From: Zygophlyctis sp. KS116
Taxonomy: Eukaryota > Chytridiomycota
NCBI GenBank assembly: GCA_054661495.1
Contig: BAAFSQ010000048.1
Span: 1-53,203, forward strand
Length of the DNA stretch: 53,203 nt
Direction: 5' to 3'
This document shows, one piece after another, positions 31,103 to 42,707 of this stretch. The notes under the pieces are model-generated. The model was given only the letters and a program-made list of their open reading frames with translations, was not told the origin of the DNA and searched no databases. The translations under genes were made by a program, and so were the position numbers. Position 1 is the stretch's first letter, and every line of letters starts with the position of its first letter.

Positions 31103-33826
31103 TTACATTCTTTGATACGAATTAGCTTTTGAGCTCCTCTGAATCAATAGTCTTCCTGGCTCATACATGAGATCAATGATGGCTGCATCATTAATGATTT
31201 CTTCTTCTTCCTCTTCAAAAATATTACTTTGAGGAGTTGATTTACGGCTATTATCTTTTTTGGATGATTCAGATTGATCACGGCCTGCATTTCGAGTGGT
31301 TGGGGACTTTTTCTTGTTTTCTTTTGGAGGTTCTTTATAATGTGATGATGCGGATAATGACTGCTTTCGAACATCTACAGTATTCCAGGCACGGTTATAA
31401 TCTCCCCGTACCAAAGTGCATGGTGCTAATCCAACTCGATCACATATGGCCTTGAATAATAAGGAACGATGATAGAAAGTCCCTTGAGTAATTTTCCCAA
31501 TTGGGATAACATTTGATTTAAGCAACACTTTATGTTCATAAATTTGAAATTTGAATGAAAAATCATTTGCTTTTCCTTCTATAAGTGAGCCTCCCATATA
31601 CTTTGCTACAGTTTGAGCAATTTGACGGAGCTGACCAACTGCATTTTTTAAATGTAAATTTTCTGTAGCTTCGTTGAATACAGTTTGAAGAGATTGGTCG
31701 TTTTCCCAGTCGATTAGAATTACTTCTCGTTTTTTATCAGGCGGGTTAGTTTGAAGCTCTGCCAAAGGAGGAAAATTACTAGTTATTCCATTATTTGGCC
31801 CTGATGATCCAATATCGTAAAATCCACTCTTAATTATATCGTCGGATGAAAGTTCATTTTTAAGCCAATATTTTGCAGGTAAATCTATAATGTAAATGAA
31901 ATTCATAATTTTTACGATAGTTGAGAAGTTTTTCAGCCGCATCAGCTGCAAAGTTTGAAGCGTTTTTAATAGGATCCTTGATCAATGTGACCAGAGACTC
32001 TAGAGCTTTTGATTTGCAAGCTGTTATGGCATTTAAATCCAGTTGGCATGAAGAAGATAGAGCAAATGCAGCGTGTCTACAAACTGAAACTTCACTTGAA
32101 TTAAGCAGTTCAATTAAACGTAGAATTCCTCTGTTATTTGTGGCGTTAGCTATAATCTGTTGTGCTTCCACTTATCATTACAAAAATATTCTTACAGTCT
32201 TGCAAACAACATCCTAGTGCTAAACAAGAAATGCTTTGAATTTTATGACTCGGCTTTTCGATGATTGACAGTAAATCAGTTACGCACCCATTTTTGATAA
32301 AGTCCGATCTATTGCCAGCTAATATTAATGTGAAAACAAAATACGATCGGATCCCAAGACGGAAATGCATTCACACGCGTTTATAACTGATAGTTCGTCA
32401 TCTTCCTGCAGGAGTTTAACAATAAGTGGCAAGCACTCTGGTGATGAGCGAATTTTTGCTTTGATTTTTGAGTTTGGATATAGACTGCAGTAAACTCTGA
32501 CTGATTGCCGTTTTACATCAAGATCCTCATGATTCACAAGACGATTCAGTACATCAATCACGCCCATTTTGTTCAACTCAATCTGATTAATTTCTATTAT
32601 ATGAGAATTATAGGCAGCTATACCATTAGTGGCTAGATTTGATAGAGCCTGAGCTGAGGCACTTGCAGTTCCTGTATCATAATAAGATAGATTGCTAAAT
32701 AAAACTGAAAGAGCTCCTGCTTCCCGCAAATAATTGGTATTTCGATCTAAAAATTTCGATTAAAATTAATTACCTATTCTGGCTATCTTATGAATCACTA
32801 GAGCTGCCATTCTTCTAATTTTAACGTCTTCTGATGAAGCCAATGATATCAATACGGGAAGACCTCCTGTATCAGGGAATATGCTACACGATTCATTGTC
32901 TTCTAGACACAAAGTCAGACAAATTAAGATTTTGGGCTGCAGGATATTGATATTCAGAGCTAATAGATCCACCAATTTTTTGATTCCATTCAGCTTTCTA
33001 ATTTCAATTCTATTACCATCTTTTGTTAGAATAACAAAATAATTACTGTCTTCTGCACATTTAATTAGAGATTCTAAAGCGTTTTCCTGAATTTCGGTAT
33101 AATCAGCGCTTAATAAGTCCAGCAATGGCCCCAAACCATTTATGTATCTTATTTCGGCCCTGTTAGCAACTAATTTGTATTACTAGATATTCAATTACAG
33201 TCCTCCAATAGATTTGATAATGCCAACCCAGCATTCTTTTTAACGTCTGGGTCTGGTGATTCAAGAACACGAATTAATGCTCTAATACCACCTGATTTTC
33301 TTATATCGGCCTTATTTCCATCTATATATTAGCTTAAGGCAAAATCTTACAATCTTTTGCCAGATTTGCCAAGGCAAAAGCAGCTTCGTCCTGAACTTCT
33401 GAAATCTGTGACAAAGATAAGCTTGAAATTAGCGCATCAATCAAGTCCCGTCGACGTAAATCCTCGTGAGATTCATCTTTGAAATTTAAGATTATTGGAA
33501 TTTACTCATTTCAGTAACAGCAGCAATACATGCAACAGCAGCCTTTTTGATGTTGGGATCATTTGATGACATTAGATCGATCAAAGGCTTAATGATCTTG
33601 AGACCCAACAGCTGCAATCGATTCTTAGTTGCTATAAATAAGTTTCAAAAAAAGAATTACATAATTCCGCAAAGTTTGTAATTGATTCAATAGCTCCTTT
33701 ACATACACTGATCTCTGGGGAATTCAATAACAAAATCAGTGTCCGGACATCTCCTATCGCAAAACTGGAACTTTGACACTATAATTAGAGAATGATTTAA
33801 TATACTGTAATTATTTCAGACATCAT
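31103..33826 (-). CDS. ARMC3-like armadillo protein with C-terminal EDR1 domain (copy 1)
   Basis: Starts MMSEIIT, then after a 27-nt intron CQSSSFAIGDVRTLI. A long series of armadillo repeats follows (for example GAIESITNFAEL, NALESLIKCAED, MAALVIHKIARIG, ALSNLATNG). The C-terminus holds the EDR1 protease-like module: VAKYMGGSLIEG, NVIPIGKITQGTFYHRSLLFKAICDRVGL, CTLVRGDYNRAWNTV and IIDLMYEPGRLL. The arm-plus-EDR1 combination is typical of ARMC3, known in flagellated cells and linked to motile cilia. A basic, serine-rich insert lies between the last two EDR1 motifs. It is followed in tandem by a second, more divergent copy. Confidence 0.8.
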
Positions 33827-33907
33827 TTTGGGGAGTAAAGAAGAAAGGGAATTTTAGCCAGTGACGTAGTCCGCTGGTCAAAGTCACTAGATAATAAATT
33901 TGATCAT

Positions 33908-36415
33908 CTAATCATAATATTTTATATATCGAAGAGCTTCATTTCCACTGAGTAAATATCCAGGCTTAAACATTAAATCTAAAACTAATAGATTATTTGA
34001 ATCATCAAATGCGCCTTCATGCTCACATTCATCAGAATCGGACAATATTTTTGGGGGCGATTGTGAATCTAAATTCATCGAAGGTGTTGTAATGATAATA
34101 TTTGATTTGTCTGCTGAAATCCATGCCATTTTTCTATTGCGTATTAATTCACATGGTCCAACGCCTAATCTATCACAGATAGTTTTGAAAAGCAATGCCC
34201 TATGATAAAAAGAACCAATTTTTAATGATCCTAACTTTAATATTGCACTTTTTTCTTCGCTCTTTAGCTCAGATATATGCGCCGTGACTTCTTTATCAAA
34301 AGAATCGACTGATTTAATCCCACCCATAGTAGCTATGACAATTTCTGCGATCGACTGAAATTGCTCAAAAGCAGTTTTGCTTGGAATTTGTTCACTTAAC
34401 TTGGATATTAATGAACAAAGATTTGTGTCCAGATTGAAATCAACTAAAAAAAATGTTCTCCCAAGTTTGGACATTAATTCTTCTCTCCTAGGTAGCCTAT
34501 GTATCGAGTGATAATAGTCTCCGGCGTAACCAATATCTAAAAATCCATCTTCAATTTTGTTGCGATCGGACAACCTATTTGTAAGCCAAAATTTGGAAGT
34601 AGGATCTAGATATGAGAATAATTTAAAATCATACTCTGCTCGATGATTTTGAATAATGTAGTTTTCGCAATATGTGATACCTTTTTAGTCGAATCATTCA
34701 CAGCCGATAGCAAATTATCGACCACATTATACTGAAAGGACAATTTACAAATAAAATCAGATTTACATGCATTTCCCAAAGCTAATATGCTATTTCTGGA
34801 TAAATCTTCAAGTGGGGAGATAACATTTGCGACGAGCTTCTCAATAATTTTGCTATTTGATTTTGATAAAATAAACCTAGCTTCTTCATCATGCAAACCA
34901 ATTGATAAAGCTAAAGTTGCGGAAGACGCTATAAGTGGTGACTTTTCAATGACATTGATAAGTGATGATATCAAACCAGCCCTAATAAATTCACTCCTTA
35001 TATGAGCTTTTACATTAAAAAATAGAGTATTTACCGTCTTTTAAAAGTCTAAAAATGCATTCGGCAGCGTTTCTAGACGTTTCATGATCGTCAGACTGTA
35101 CATGATTCAGTAGAGAAGTATATAAATCTGGGATTTCTCTCGGCTTCGATTTTGCTTATTCTTTAGAAATAAAAGTTCTCTTACCTTTAATTACGACAGC
35201 ATTAACCAATAGCAGTATCGCTCTTTTGACTAATAAATGATCTGAGCGTAATAGTTTCCCCATAATTTCTTGATTTACAGGTTTTGATAATTCCACTGCA
35301 ATAAGTTCTTCTTCTACCATATAACAAAGAATACTTATAGCTCGACTGGATATATTGCTATCACTTGATCCCAGCAACAAAATGATCTTTTGAACTATTT
35401 CAGACTCTATAAATAACAATCTATTTTCCTCTATAAAGTTAATTATATCCATTACTTTTTTCACTTGCAACTTGTATCATCTGCAAAACATCAATCCTTA
35501 ATTCTTCTTTACTAAAATTATCAATAATTGCATCTGTTGGGAAATGATAAGGAAATTCATTCAACATTTCATGATTTTTCAATATTTTTGCCAAAGTCTG
35601 AATAGTCAAATGTAAAATAGAATCATTTGTACATGTACCAAACACTTGAATAACCATTGACAAAAACCCAAGCTTTTTTAACTCTAATATGGTTTGATCA
35701 TCCTGTACGAGTTTCAGTATACAGTTTAAAGCAACTATACAAATTTCCTCGTAATCAGAGTTGATTAAACTAATAATCTTATTTATCCCTTGTATTTTCC
35801 TGAACTCTATTTTATTCATACAATCTGTGAATAATTGATCTAGCGCTCGTAATGAATTTAATAAAACATCTGGATCCTTCTGATCCAAACAATTAGTGAG
35901 TGCATTTATTCCTCCATATTTCTTAATTTCAAATTGGTTTATCGCTTATGTTATAATCTATTAATCTTACAATCTTTTGCAATATTTCCAAGTCCGAAAG
36001 CAGCATCATCTTGCATTTCTATTACATTTGATTTCGCACCATGAATCAGCGTCTTTATTAAATCAGGTCTTTGTAATTCTGAATGACAGAGGCCATCAGT
36101 GACTGATGACAATAGAGAAATACAAAGAGTTTTCAAATGATCATCAAATGTCCGATTATAAAGATCTATAATGGAAGTTATAGATTTTGAATCTAAAAAC
36201 AACTGTTTTGAATGCTGATTTTTCTCTGTAAATATCATTAATTCTTGTAGCGCTTGAACTTGAAGATCATACTCTGGACAGTTTGCTAGAAACAAGAGCG
36301 ACTGGACTGATGACACTTGAAGCACCTGCTTGGTTTCAAGCTTCAAGTCAGACAGAGGTTCTGTTTTGGTGAGAGTCTTTTGACCACAGACGGTGGGTGT
36401 GATGGTTTCGGCCAT
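33908..36415 (-). CDS. ARMC3-like armadillo protein with C-terminal EDR1 domain (copy 2)
   Basis: The ATG at 36415 opens MAETITPTVCGQKTLTK, then armadillo repeats follow over about 600 residues (LANCPEYDLQVQALQEL, AFGLGNIAKDC, LNCILKLVQDD, SILALGNACKSD). The EDR1 module closes the protein: GSLKIGSFYHRALLFKTICDRLGVGPCELIRN, then VLDLMFKPGYLL. It has the same order and intron style as copy 1, 81 bp away, but the sequences differ strongly, so the duplication is old or one copy evolves fast. The RGDYNRAW loop of copy 1 is here NRKMAW. Its start is 42 bp from that of the divergent eIF2B gene, so they probably share a promoter. Confidence 0.79.
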
Positions 36416-36457
36416 TCAGAGTACAAGGGTGGGTCAGCAAAAGGCGTCGGTTGAGCA
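36416..36457. promoter_or_regulatory. 42-bp bidirectional intergenic region (ARMC3-like / eIF2B delta)
   Basis: Two start codons face away from each other with only 42 bp between them. The space includes GGTGGGTCAGC and AAGGCGTCGG, GC-rich strings in an AT-rich setting. Any promoter elements and both 5' leaders must fit here or overlap the genes. Confidence 0.5.
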
Positions 36458-37882
36458 ATGGTATTACTTTCCCACTTAACTGTAGGACGATCAAAAGCAA
36501 AATGTTAAACAAAAGCTTACTAAAGCCGAAAGAAGAGAATTGCAAGAGAAACAAAGAGCTGCAAAAGCTGCAAAATCTTTAGAAAATCTAAAATCTCCAA
36601 AAAAACCAGCGTCTCCAATGAACTCTTCAACAACTCCAAAAACTCCAAATGACATGCGAGCAGACGATCGCCGATTAAAAAAAGCAAAGGCTGGAGGAAT
36701 AACTAGGACAGTTGCAAAGAAGCCGGTGGCTCTGTTTTCTCATTTAATGCAATGGGAGAAACTAGATCATTTGACTCTGGAGAAAAATATTCATCCAATC
36801 GTCCAAAGCTTGGGATTACAGTTTTCAGAATTTTTGATTGCAGGAGGTAATGCAAGGTAAAAAAACTATTTTAATAAAAGATGTATTGCCATGATGGTGG
36901 CTTTAAAAGTAGTTATACAGGATTATGCAACTCCCCCAGGAACATTTCTACAAAAACATCTAACTTCTACATTATCAAGACAAATTGAATTTTTAAATGC
37001 TACTAGAGCTTTGGCCACGTCAATGAAGACTGCTATAAAATTTTTAAAATATCAAATAAGTTTATTGGATATTGATACGCCCGATCAAGATGCTAAAGCG
37101 GAATTATGCATGATTATTGATAATTTCATTCAAGAAAAAATTGTGCTAGCAGGAAAAGTTATTATTGACCAAATGATTGATAATCAAAAGTTGAGATCAG
37201 GAGATGTTGTTTTGACTTTTGGATATTCTTCAGTGGTTCTTTCACTTTTTGAATCTGCAAAGGCTAGAGGACTTGACTTTAGAGTTGTAGTGGCTGACTC
37301 AAGACCAAAATTAGAAGGAAAAGAAGCTGTAAAGAAACTTTTGGCTGCAGGAATTTCTTGTACTTACATTTTAATCAATGCACTTCCAATAGTTATGCAC
37401 AGTGTAAGATTTATCATTTATAATTCTAGATTACAAAAGTAATAATGGGTGCATCAGCCGTATTTTCTAATGGAGCTGTAATGTCAAGAGTTGGAACATC
37501 TGTTGTAGCTACAATGGCTAATCACTATAAAAAGCCAGTCATTATTCTCTGTGAAACTTTTAAATTTTCTGAAGCAGTTCGATTAGATTCGTTTGTTTGG
37601 AATGAAATTGGAAATCCAGAAGAACTCGTGGATATCAGAATCTTGTCACCTTCTGAAAAGCTACCATCTTTACTTGTTCACGGTAATAGCAATACAAAAG
37701 GACCTTTAAATGACTGGCGAACTATTAATCCTCTAAAGCTCTTAAATATCCATTATGATGTTACACCATCCAAGTTTATAACAATGATTGCATGCGATCT
37801 TGGACAAATACCACCAACAAGTTGTTTAAGTGTTTTACGAGAGTGTGGAGGAATTGGAGGAGAAAATTTTACCAGCGGATAA
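36458..37882 (+). CDS. GCD2: Translation initiation factor eIF2B subunit delta
   Basis: Exon 1 is the ATG alone (36458-36460), followed by a 25-nt intron and the frame DDQKQNVKQKLTKAERRELQ. The N-terminal region is basic and disordered. The conserved domain begins at HPIVQSLGLQF and carries DYATPPGTFLQKHL, LARKVIIDQ-like AGKVIIDQMI, DVVLTFGYSSVVLSL, FRVVVADSRPKLEGK, then VIMGASAVFSNGAVMSRVGTSVVA and ETFKFSEAVRLDSFVWNEIG. The region AHDYGVPVIxxCET of the family is seen as ANHYKKPVIILCET. This is the delta regulatory subunit of the eIF2 exchange factor, homologous to Gcd2. Two more introns split it, both about 25 nt. Confidence 0.92.
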
Positions 37883-37896
37883 ATCCAATCTCTTAA

Positions 37897-39326
37897 ATGT
37901 GGACCCCTAATTCTTGGAAAAGTAAAGAGTGTGCTCAAAATATATCGTATCAAGATCCTATCGCTTTGGATCGATCTTTAAAAAAGTTGAGTTCACTTCC
38001 TCCATTGGTGTCTGTTCAAGACATTCAGCGTCTAAAGTCTCTGATGGCCGATGTAGCAATGGGAAATAAATTCCTCTTACAGGGAGGCGATTGCGCTGAA
38101 ATGTTTGATTATGCGGCAGAAGAACCAATTAAAAATAAGCTAAAAGTTCTTTTACAAATGTCATTGATATTAACATGGGGCGGAGGCACATCAGTAGTGC
38201 GCATTGCAAGAATGGGCGGACAGTATGCTAAACCCAGATCAAATCCGTCTGAAATTGTGGATGGGAAAGAGATCCCTACTTTCAAGGGAGAAATTATTAA
38301 TGGAATAAATGCTAACGGTAGCCATGATCTCTAAAATATAGATCGAACACCAGATCCATCTAGATTAGTAACTGCTTATTTTCATTCTTCGGCTACTATA
38401 AATTATGTCAATAATCTACTTAAAGAAGTATTTTGATCAAACTAATAGCTAGGATTTTGCAGATTTACATCATCCAGACTCTTGGGATATTGAAGGATGG
38501 GATTTAGATCATGTTCTAAATAAACAACTTAAAAAGGAATATACGCTTATAGTGGGACAATTACAAAAGGCAATTGGATTTATGAGAACAATTGGAGCAG
38601 ATGACTCAAATAGCTTAAAAACTGTAGATTTATTCATGTCGCATGAAGGTCTCCTTTTAGATTATGAGACTTGTCTGACACGTCAAATTAATGGTAAACA
38701 TTATAATTTAGGAACTCATTTCCTTTGGATTGGTGATCGTACTCGTCAATGTATTTATTTTTCTAAAATAATTACTATAGTGAATGGAGCGCATGTAGAG
38801 TATTTTAGAGGTTTAGAAAACCCAATTGGACTTAAAGTTAGTTCTAATATGGAACCTTCTGAACTTGTTAGGATTCTGGACATTTTAAATCCTAATAAAG
38901 AAGTAGGAAAAATCACATTAATTACACGATATGGCTATAAAAAGATATCTGAATATCTTCCATTACATATAGAAGCTGTAAAAAATACAGATCACAAAGT
39001 TGTATGGATTTGCGATCCCATGGTAATTTTACACTATTAAAACAAAGCATGGAAACACGACCACAACCAAAAGTGGCCTCAAGACTAGAAATTTTGAATT
39101 TATCCTTGAAGAACTAAAGTCTGCATTCTCTATCCATTCTTTAAATGCCTCTAAATTGAATGGAGTACATTTTGAATTGACTGGCGATCGTGTCACTGAA
39201 GTAGTTGGAGGATCTCAAGGACTAGAAGAAGAAGATTTAAAAAAGAATTATCAGACTTTTTGTGATCCAAGATTGAATTATGAACAATCTCTGGACATGG
39301 CATTCATGATTAGTAGTTTTCTTTAG
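37897..39326 (+). CDS. Class II 3-deoxy-D-arabino-heptulosonate 7-phosphate synthase
   Basis: Five or more exons give a protein opening MWTPNSWKSKECAQNISYQ, the usual start region of class II DAHP synthases. Conserved strings follow: LLQGGDCAEMF with the metal-binding cysteine, ILTWGGGTSVVRIARMGGQYAKPRS, WDIEGWDLDHV, FMSHEGLLLDYE, GTHFLWIGDRTRQ, CDPMHGNTTTT and HFELTGDRVTEVVGG. The enzyme commits erythrose 4-phosphate and PEP to the shikimate pathway for aromatic amino acids. There is no transit peptide, as expected for a fungus. The start is only 14 bp beyond the stop of the eIF2B gene on the same strand, so its promoter must overlap that gene. Confidence 0.94.
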
Positions 39327-39401
39327 TCTTTTTCTAATTCAACTGATTGCCTAGATAATCAAACAACTTAAAACGTCGTCGTTTACGTCTAGGTTTTAAA
39401 A

Positions 39402-39718
39402 TGAGCAAATCGATCACTCCAGAGTTAAAAAGGTAAAAGCACCTCTATTCATAGATTAGATATATGGATAAAAAGCTATCTCTCTCATTAAATGGAAATA
39501 GACAAGTTGTAGGAATTCTAAGAGGTATTTCCTGATTTCTAATTCACAGGATATGATCCATTTCTAAACCTTGTCTTGGAAGAGGCTATTGAAGTTACTC
39601 CTGAAGCAACTAAAGCGATCGGATCAGTTGTAATTTTTTTATTTTTTTTAAAAATTAGATTGTCAGGGGAAATTCTATTACTGTATTAGAAGCATTAGAA
39701 AAAATCCCTGCTAATTAA
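39402..39718 (+). CDS. Small nuclear ribonucleoprotein SmG
   Basis: Four tiny exons, with introns of about 25-29 nt, encode 76 residues: [40 protein letters not shown], then EAIEV and SVIVRGNSITVLEAL. The Sm1 motif with G..V.G.L.GYD.F.NLVL and the Sm2 motif IVRGNSI are those of SmG, one of the seven Sm proteins on spliceosomal snRNAs. Every intron is needed for the frame. The gene lies 75 bp beyond the DAHP synthase on the same strand. Confidence 0.93.
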
Positions 39719-39949
39719 TTTCTCATTCTTATTCTAGGATTTGAGATTATAAATAAACTGAACCAATGAGCTCCAAATCCAATAGTGTCTAGGTTCTGTA
39801 TTAGAGTCAAAGAGTAATTGAGAATGAATTTTGTTAGATTCCTGACCAACGTTTTTGGTTTTGGATGGGGTTTGATGAGTTTCTGTTTGGAAATTTCATG
39901 TCCTGGATGCAATTGATGCTTATTCCTAAAGTAAAGTAGTGCGAATCCA

Positions 39950-39965
39950 ATGTCCGAAAACAACT
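39950..39965. repeat. Conserved flank block past the cysteine-rich genes
   Basis: ATGTCCGAAAACAACT lies about 36 bp past the stop of the cysteine-rich gene at 40001. The same or similar block occurs at 42669, 43540, 2137 and 627, each 20-90 bp past the stop of another family member. In the direction of those genes it reads AGTTGTTTTCGGACAT. It may be a 3'-end signal or a remnant of the duplicated block. Confidence 0.55.
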
Positions 39966-40000
39966 CAAGCGAAGTTTATTTTTTTATTCAAGATCGGCTG

Positions 40001-40634
40001 CTAGAAAATGAAAACACTAGCCAAAGAGAGTAAAATCGATAAATAAGGAGATACAGACTTTGCACTCCCAGTATTTAGTTTGCCTGCTGTTTGGCACTGA
40101 TCTTTTATAGATCTGGTAAACTCCGTTTTGAAGTCGCTTGTGCAAACAGCGATTTTATTTGAGCTTTAAGATTAGTATGAAACTTTGATTTACCAATCAG
40201 AATATCCAGAATAGTGGGAGCAGGCACAATCCAATGAAGGATTGTTAATGCATGGTTTTCGAAGAAATTCGTCGTTGCAAGTATAAAGTTCTTTTTGACA
40301 AGGTAAGAGGTCGCATAAAGATGAATATATTGCTTTGTTTCCATCATAGATTGGTTTCTTGGCAGCATCATCACATGACGTAACTTTGGCCACACTTGAA
40401 TCAATAAATCATGGTAACTTACCATTCATCCATAATCTTCAAATGTGAACAAGAACATTCTTGTCTATTGATATCATCGAAAATCGTCGATTCAGTAGTA
40501 TTTCGGGAATTGCAACTTTGGCCAAAAGATTCTTCTAACGCATTCTGACAAGCAGTAAGGCCTTGAAGGCATGCTGGCGACTGAGCAATTGTCTGAGATA
40601 GAAGCATGGCTGGAATGATGAGAATGGCAAACAA
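40001..40634 (-). CDS. Secreted GPI-anchored protein with two eight-cysteine CFEM-like modules
   Basis: Three exons. MFAILIIPAMLLSQTIAQ is the signal peptide. Module 1 runs C-x6-C-x11-C, then ECSC-x8-C-x6-C and a final LC. Module 2 begins LLPCQKELYTC and includes DCAC-x8-C. The last exon ends in the GPI-type tail AKSVSPYLSILLSLASVFIF. The introns (28 and 30 nt) both split the sixth cysteine codon of a module after TG; reading through them gives a false tryptophan and a stop. All 16 cysteines match the copies at 1.4, 42.7 and 43.6 kb. The lineage and the tail suggest a cell-wall or surface role; nothing in the sequence shows enzyme activity. Confidence 0.84.
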
Positions 40635-40746
40635 TATATCTTTGTTGATATAAAGTGGTTAAAGAGTTATAATTTATTTTCTAACAATGAATCTTCCAAA
40701 ACATCATTCAGTTGACGTTTTACGAGTGACGTAGCTCTGTTGCATT

Positions 40747-41530
40747 TCACGCTTCAACACTCTCATCTGAAATCGGCACTCCTAAGTTCAGTTTATCCTT
40801 GAATGACTGAAACAATGGTTCATTTAAAGGTTTCGTGAATGCATCTGCCACTTGATCTTTTGATTGAATGTGAGTGACATTGATCACACCCATTTTCACG
40901 TGGTCTCTTATAAAATGATAATGTACATTCACTTGTTTGATCATTGACTTGTATACTGGTTTTTAGCAATTTGAATTGCTGCCTGGTTATCATCATATAC
41001 TTCAATTGGTGTTTCAACTTCTAAATTTAACTCCATCAATATTGCCCTGACAAATAGTACATCTGATACCCCTTAACGCAACATATTCTGACTCTGCTGA
41101 GCTCTTAGCTTTAATTGATTGCTTTAGTGACTTCCAACAAACAAGATTCCCATTCACATAGACTACCCATCAAAGAGTTTATTTCTCTCCTTGGGGTGCA
41201 TATGATGCATCTACAAACACTTCTAGAGTAAATTTTCCATTTCCTGATTTCTTATACAGCAATCCTTCAGTCAAATATTGTAGAATTCTCTTTACTGCAG
41301 TAACCTCTGTACTCTTCGGATTTACTTGATAGCGTGACGCATCAGAGACAGCAAAAGAAAGATCTGGTCTAGTGCAATTTACAAGATGAAAAAGACTTCC
41401 AATTATTGATCTATACTTAGTTGCATCTTCTACTTTCCCATCAACTCCTAAGACTACTTGAGTGTCAAAAGGTGTAGACTTCCGTGCCAAATCTCTTTAC
41501 AATTTCATCACTAGCCTTAGCTTGTGGATA
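40747..41530 (-). mobile_element. Ty1/copia retrotransposon fossil, 3' part of Pol
   Basis: Minus-strand pieces in more than one frame match the region after the reverse transcriptase palm and the RNase H domain of Ty1/copia elements (YRSIIGSLFHLVNCTRPDLSFAV, then THIQSKDQVADAFTKPL). The element is broken at several points and lacks gag, protease, integrase and most of the reverse transcriptase. I found no long terminal repeats flanking it. It lies between two members of the cysteine-rich family. Age is uncertain; the protein match is still easy to read, so it is not ancient. Confidence 0.85.
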
Positions 41531-42022
41531 TCATATTCTGCGTTCTCTGTATTTTCCACTGCAAAAATTGATTTGAGGTCAAATCTCCCAGGTTCTTTCC
41601 AGGAAATACTCAAGTGGGAAAAGTCAAGACAATCGCAGAAGTTGTGAAACAATTTCCAAAAATGATCGAACAGTCTTCACAGAAGGATTTAGATTTGAAA
41701 AGGTAAATTTTCAGAGTTGCTTGTGGAACTCTATTCCCCAATGACTGTAGTTAGCAAGCGCATCGTTTAGTATTGGATATGTATCCTTTGTGAGGTCGCT
41801 CCGGAGTGGATGGAAAGAGCAACTTTGATTATACTATCAAAAGATGAATTTAAACAAAATATCCTTCACATTTACTAAATCAATAAAACGAAGAAGTATT
41901 CAAAAGCTTATGATTTTTTGAAATATAAATTCTAACTTGCAAAATAAGACAGCATTTTATTAAATCAGCATTTATATGACGTTTGTTAAAATCGAGGAAA
42001 CTTCCATTCGTTAATTAAAATT
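41531..42022. other. 492-bp stretch without a recognised gene
   Basis: Between the copia fossil and the two-TM protein I see no ORF with coding character and no obvious repeat. Part of it may be further eroded element DNA. Confidence 0.55.
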
Positions 42023-42529
42023 TTAAACAAATGCCACCTGGACTCGAGTATTCTGATTAAAGAACTTTCCCGACCAAACAAGATATGCGCCAACGGCTAA
42101 TAATATTACTCCTACCACAAGTGAAAGTCCGCCTATAATATAAAAGGATAGTATTGGTGTGATTGAGTACAAATTAACAATATAACCTAGAGGAAGTAGT
42201 AGTACTCCCATGACACAAGAAGAAATAGTGCATCCGATAAAGATTGCTCTTCTTACTGTGTTTTCATTAGAAATCTGGTTTATTTCACCGTCAACTGGTT
42301 CAGGAGAAACCGTTGAGGTCTTGATGATAGGGGGCCCAGTCTTCATCTTATGGCTTTGTAAGTAAGTTTTGAGTTTTGCATACTCATCCATGGTGAATCC
42401 ATACGCTTCTGCCTCATTATACTTCATTTGAGCAATGTCTTCTGTTATCAGTCCTTTTGATGACATGGCATAAAGTTTGGGTTGATTCAATTTAACAGCC
42501 AGCGTTTCAATACTTTCATAGCGGTCCAT
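42023..42529 (-). CDS. Two-TM membrane protein of unknown function
   Basis: A single-exon gene of 168 residues starting MDRYESIETLAVKLNQPKLY. The N-terminal ~60 residues are soluble and helical, with MSSKGLITEDIAQMKYNEAEAYGF in a repeat-like style. A threonine- and proline-containing linker leads into two membrane helices (AIFIGCTISSCVMGVLLLPLGYIV and FYIIGGLSLVVGVILLAVGAYLV). A short polar tail ends the protein. I do not recognise the family. The gene lies between the copia fossil and a cysteine-rich gene and has no signal peptide. Confidence 0.66.
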   Translation of the reverse strand: MDRYESIETLAVKLNQPKLYAMSSKGLITEDIAQMKYNEAEAYGFTMDEYAKLKTYLQSHKMKTGPPIIKTSTVSPEPVDGEINQISNENTVRRAIFIGCTISSCVMGVLLLPLGYIVNLYSITPILSFYIIGGLSLVVGVILLAVGAYLVWSGKFFNQNTRVQVAFV

Positions 42530-42707
42530 TTTTGAGTAGGAAATTTATTAATATAATGATTGACAAATGCGTCAGCCCTGCGTGGATGCGAATGGCAAAG
42601 TCATTTTCTTTGATTAGAAGAACTGATTTCTGATCTTGAAGATCTGATTTGTTTTTTATGTATTTCAATGTCCGAAAACAACTAAAGCGTTTATGAATAC
42701 ATATGTG

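Noticed and set aside
39715-39963. Minus-strand ORF of 82 codons between SmG and the cysteine-rich gene
   Set aside because: It has no ATG start, no domain, and overlaps the conserved flank block; probably chance.
41462-41647. Plus-strand ORF across the edge of the copia fossil
   Set aside because: It has no recognisable domain and is partly antisense to element sequence.
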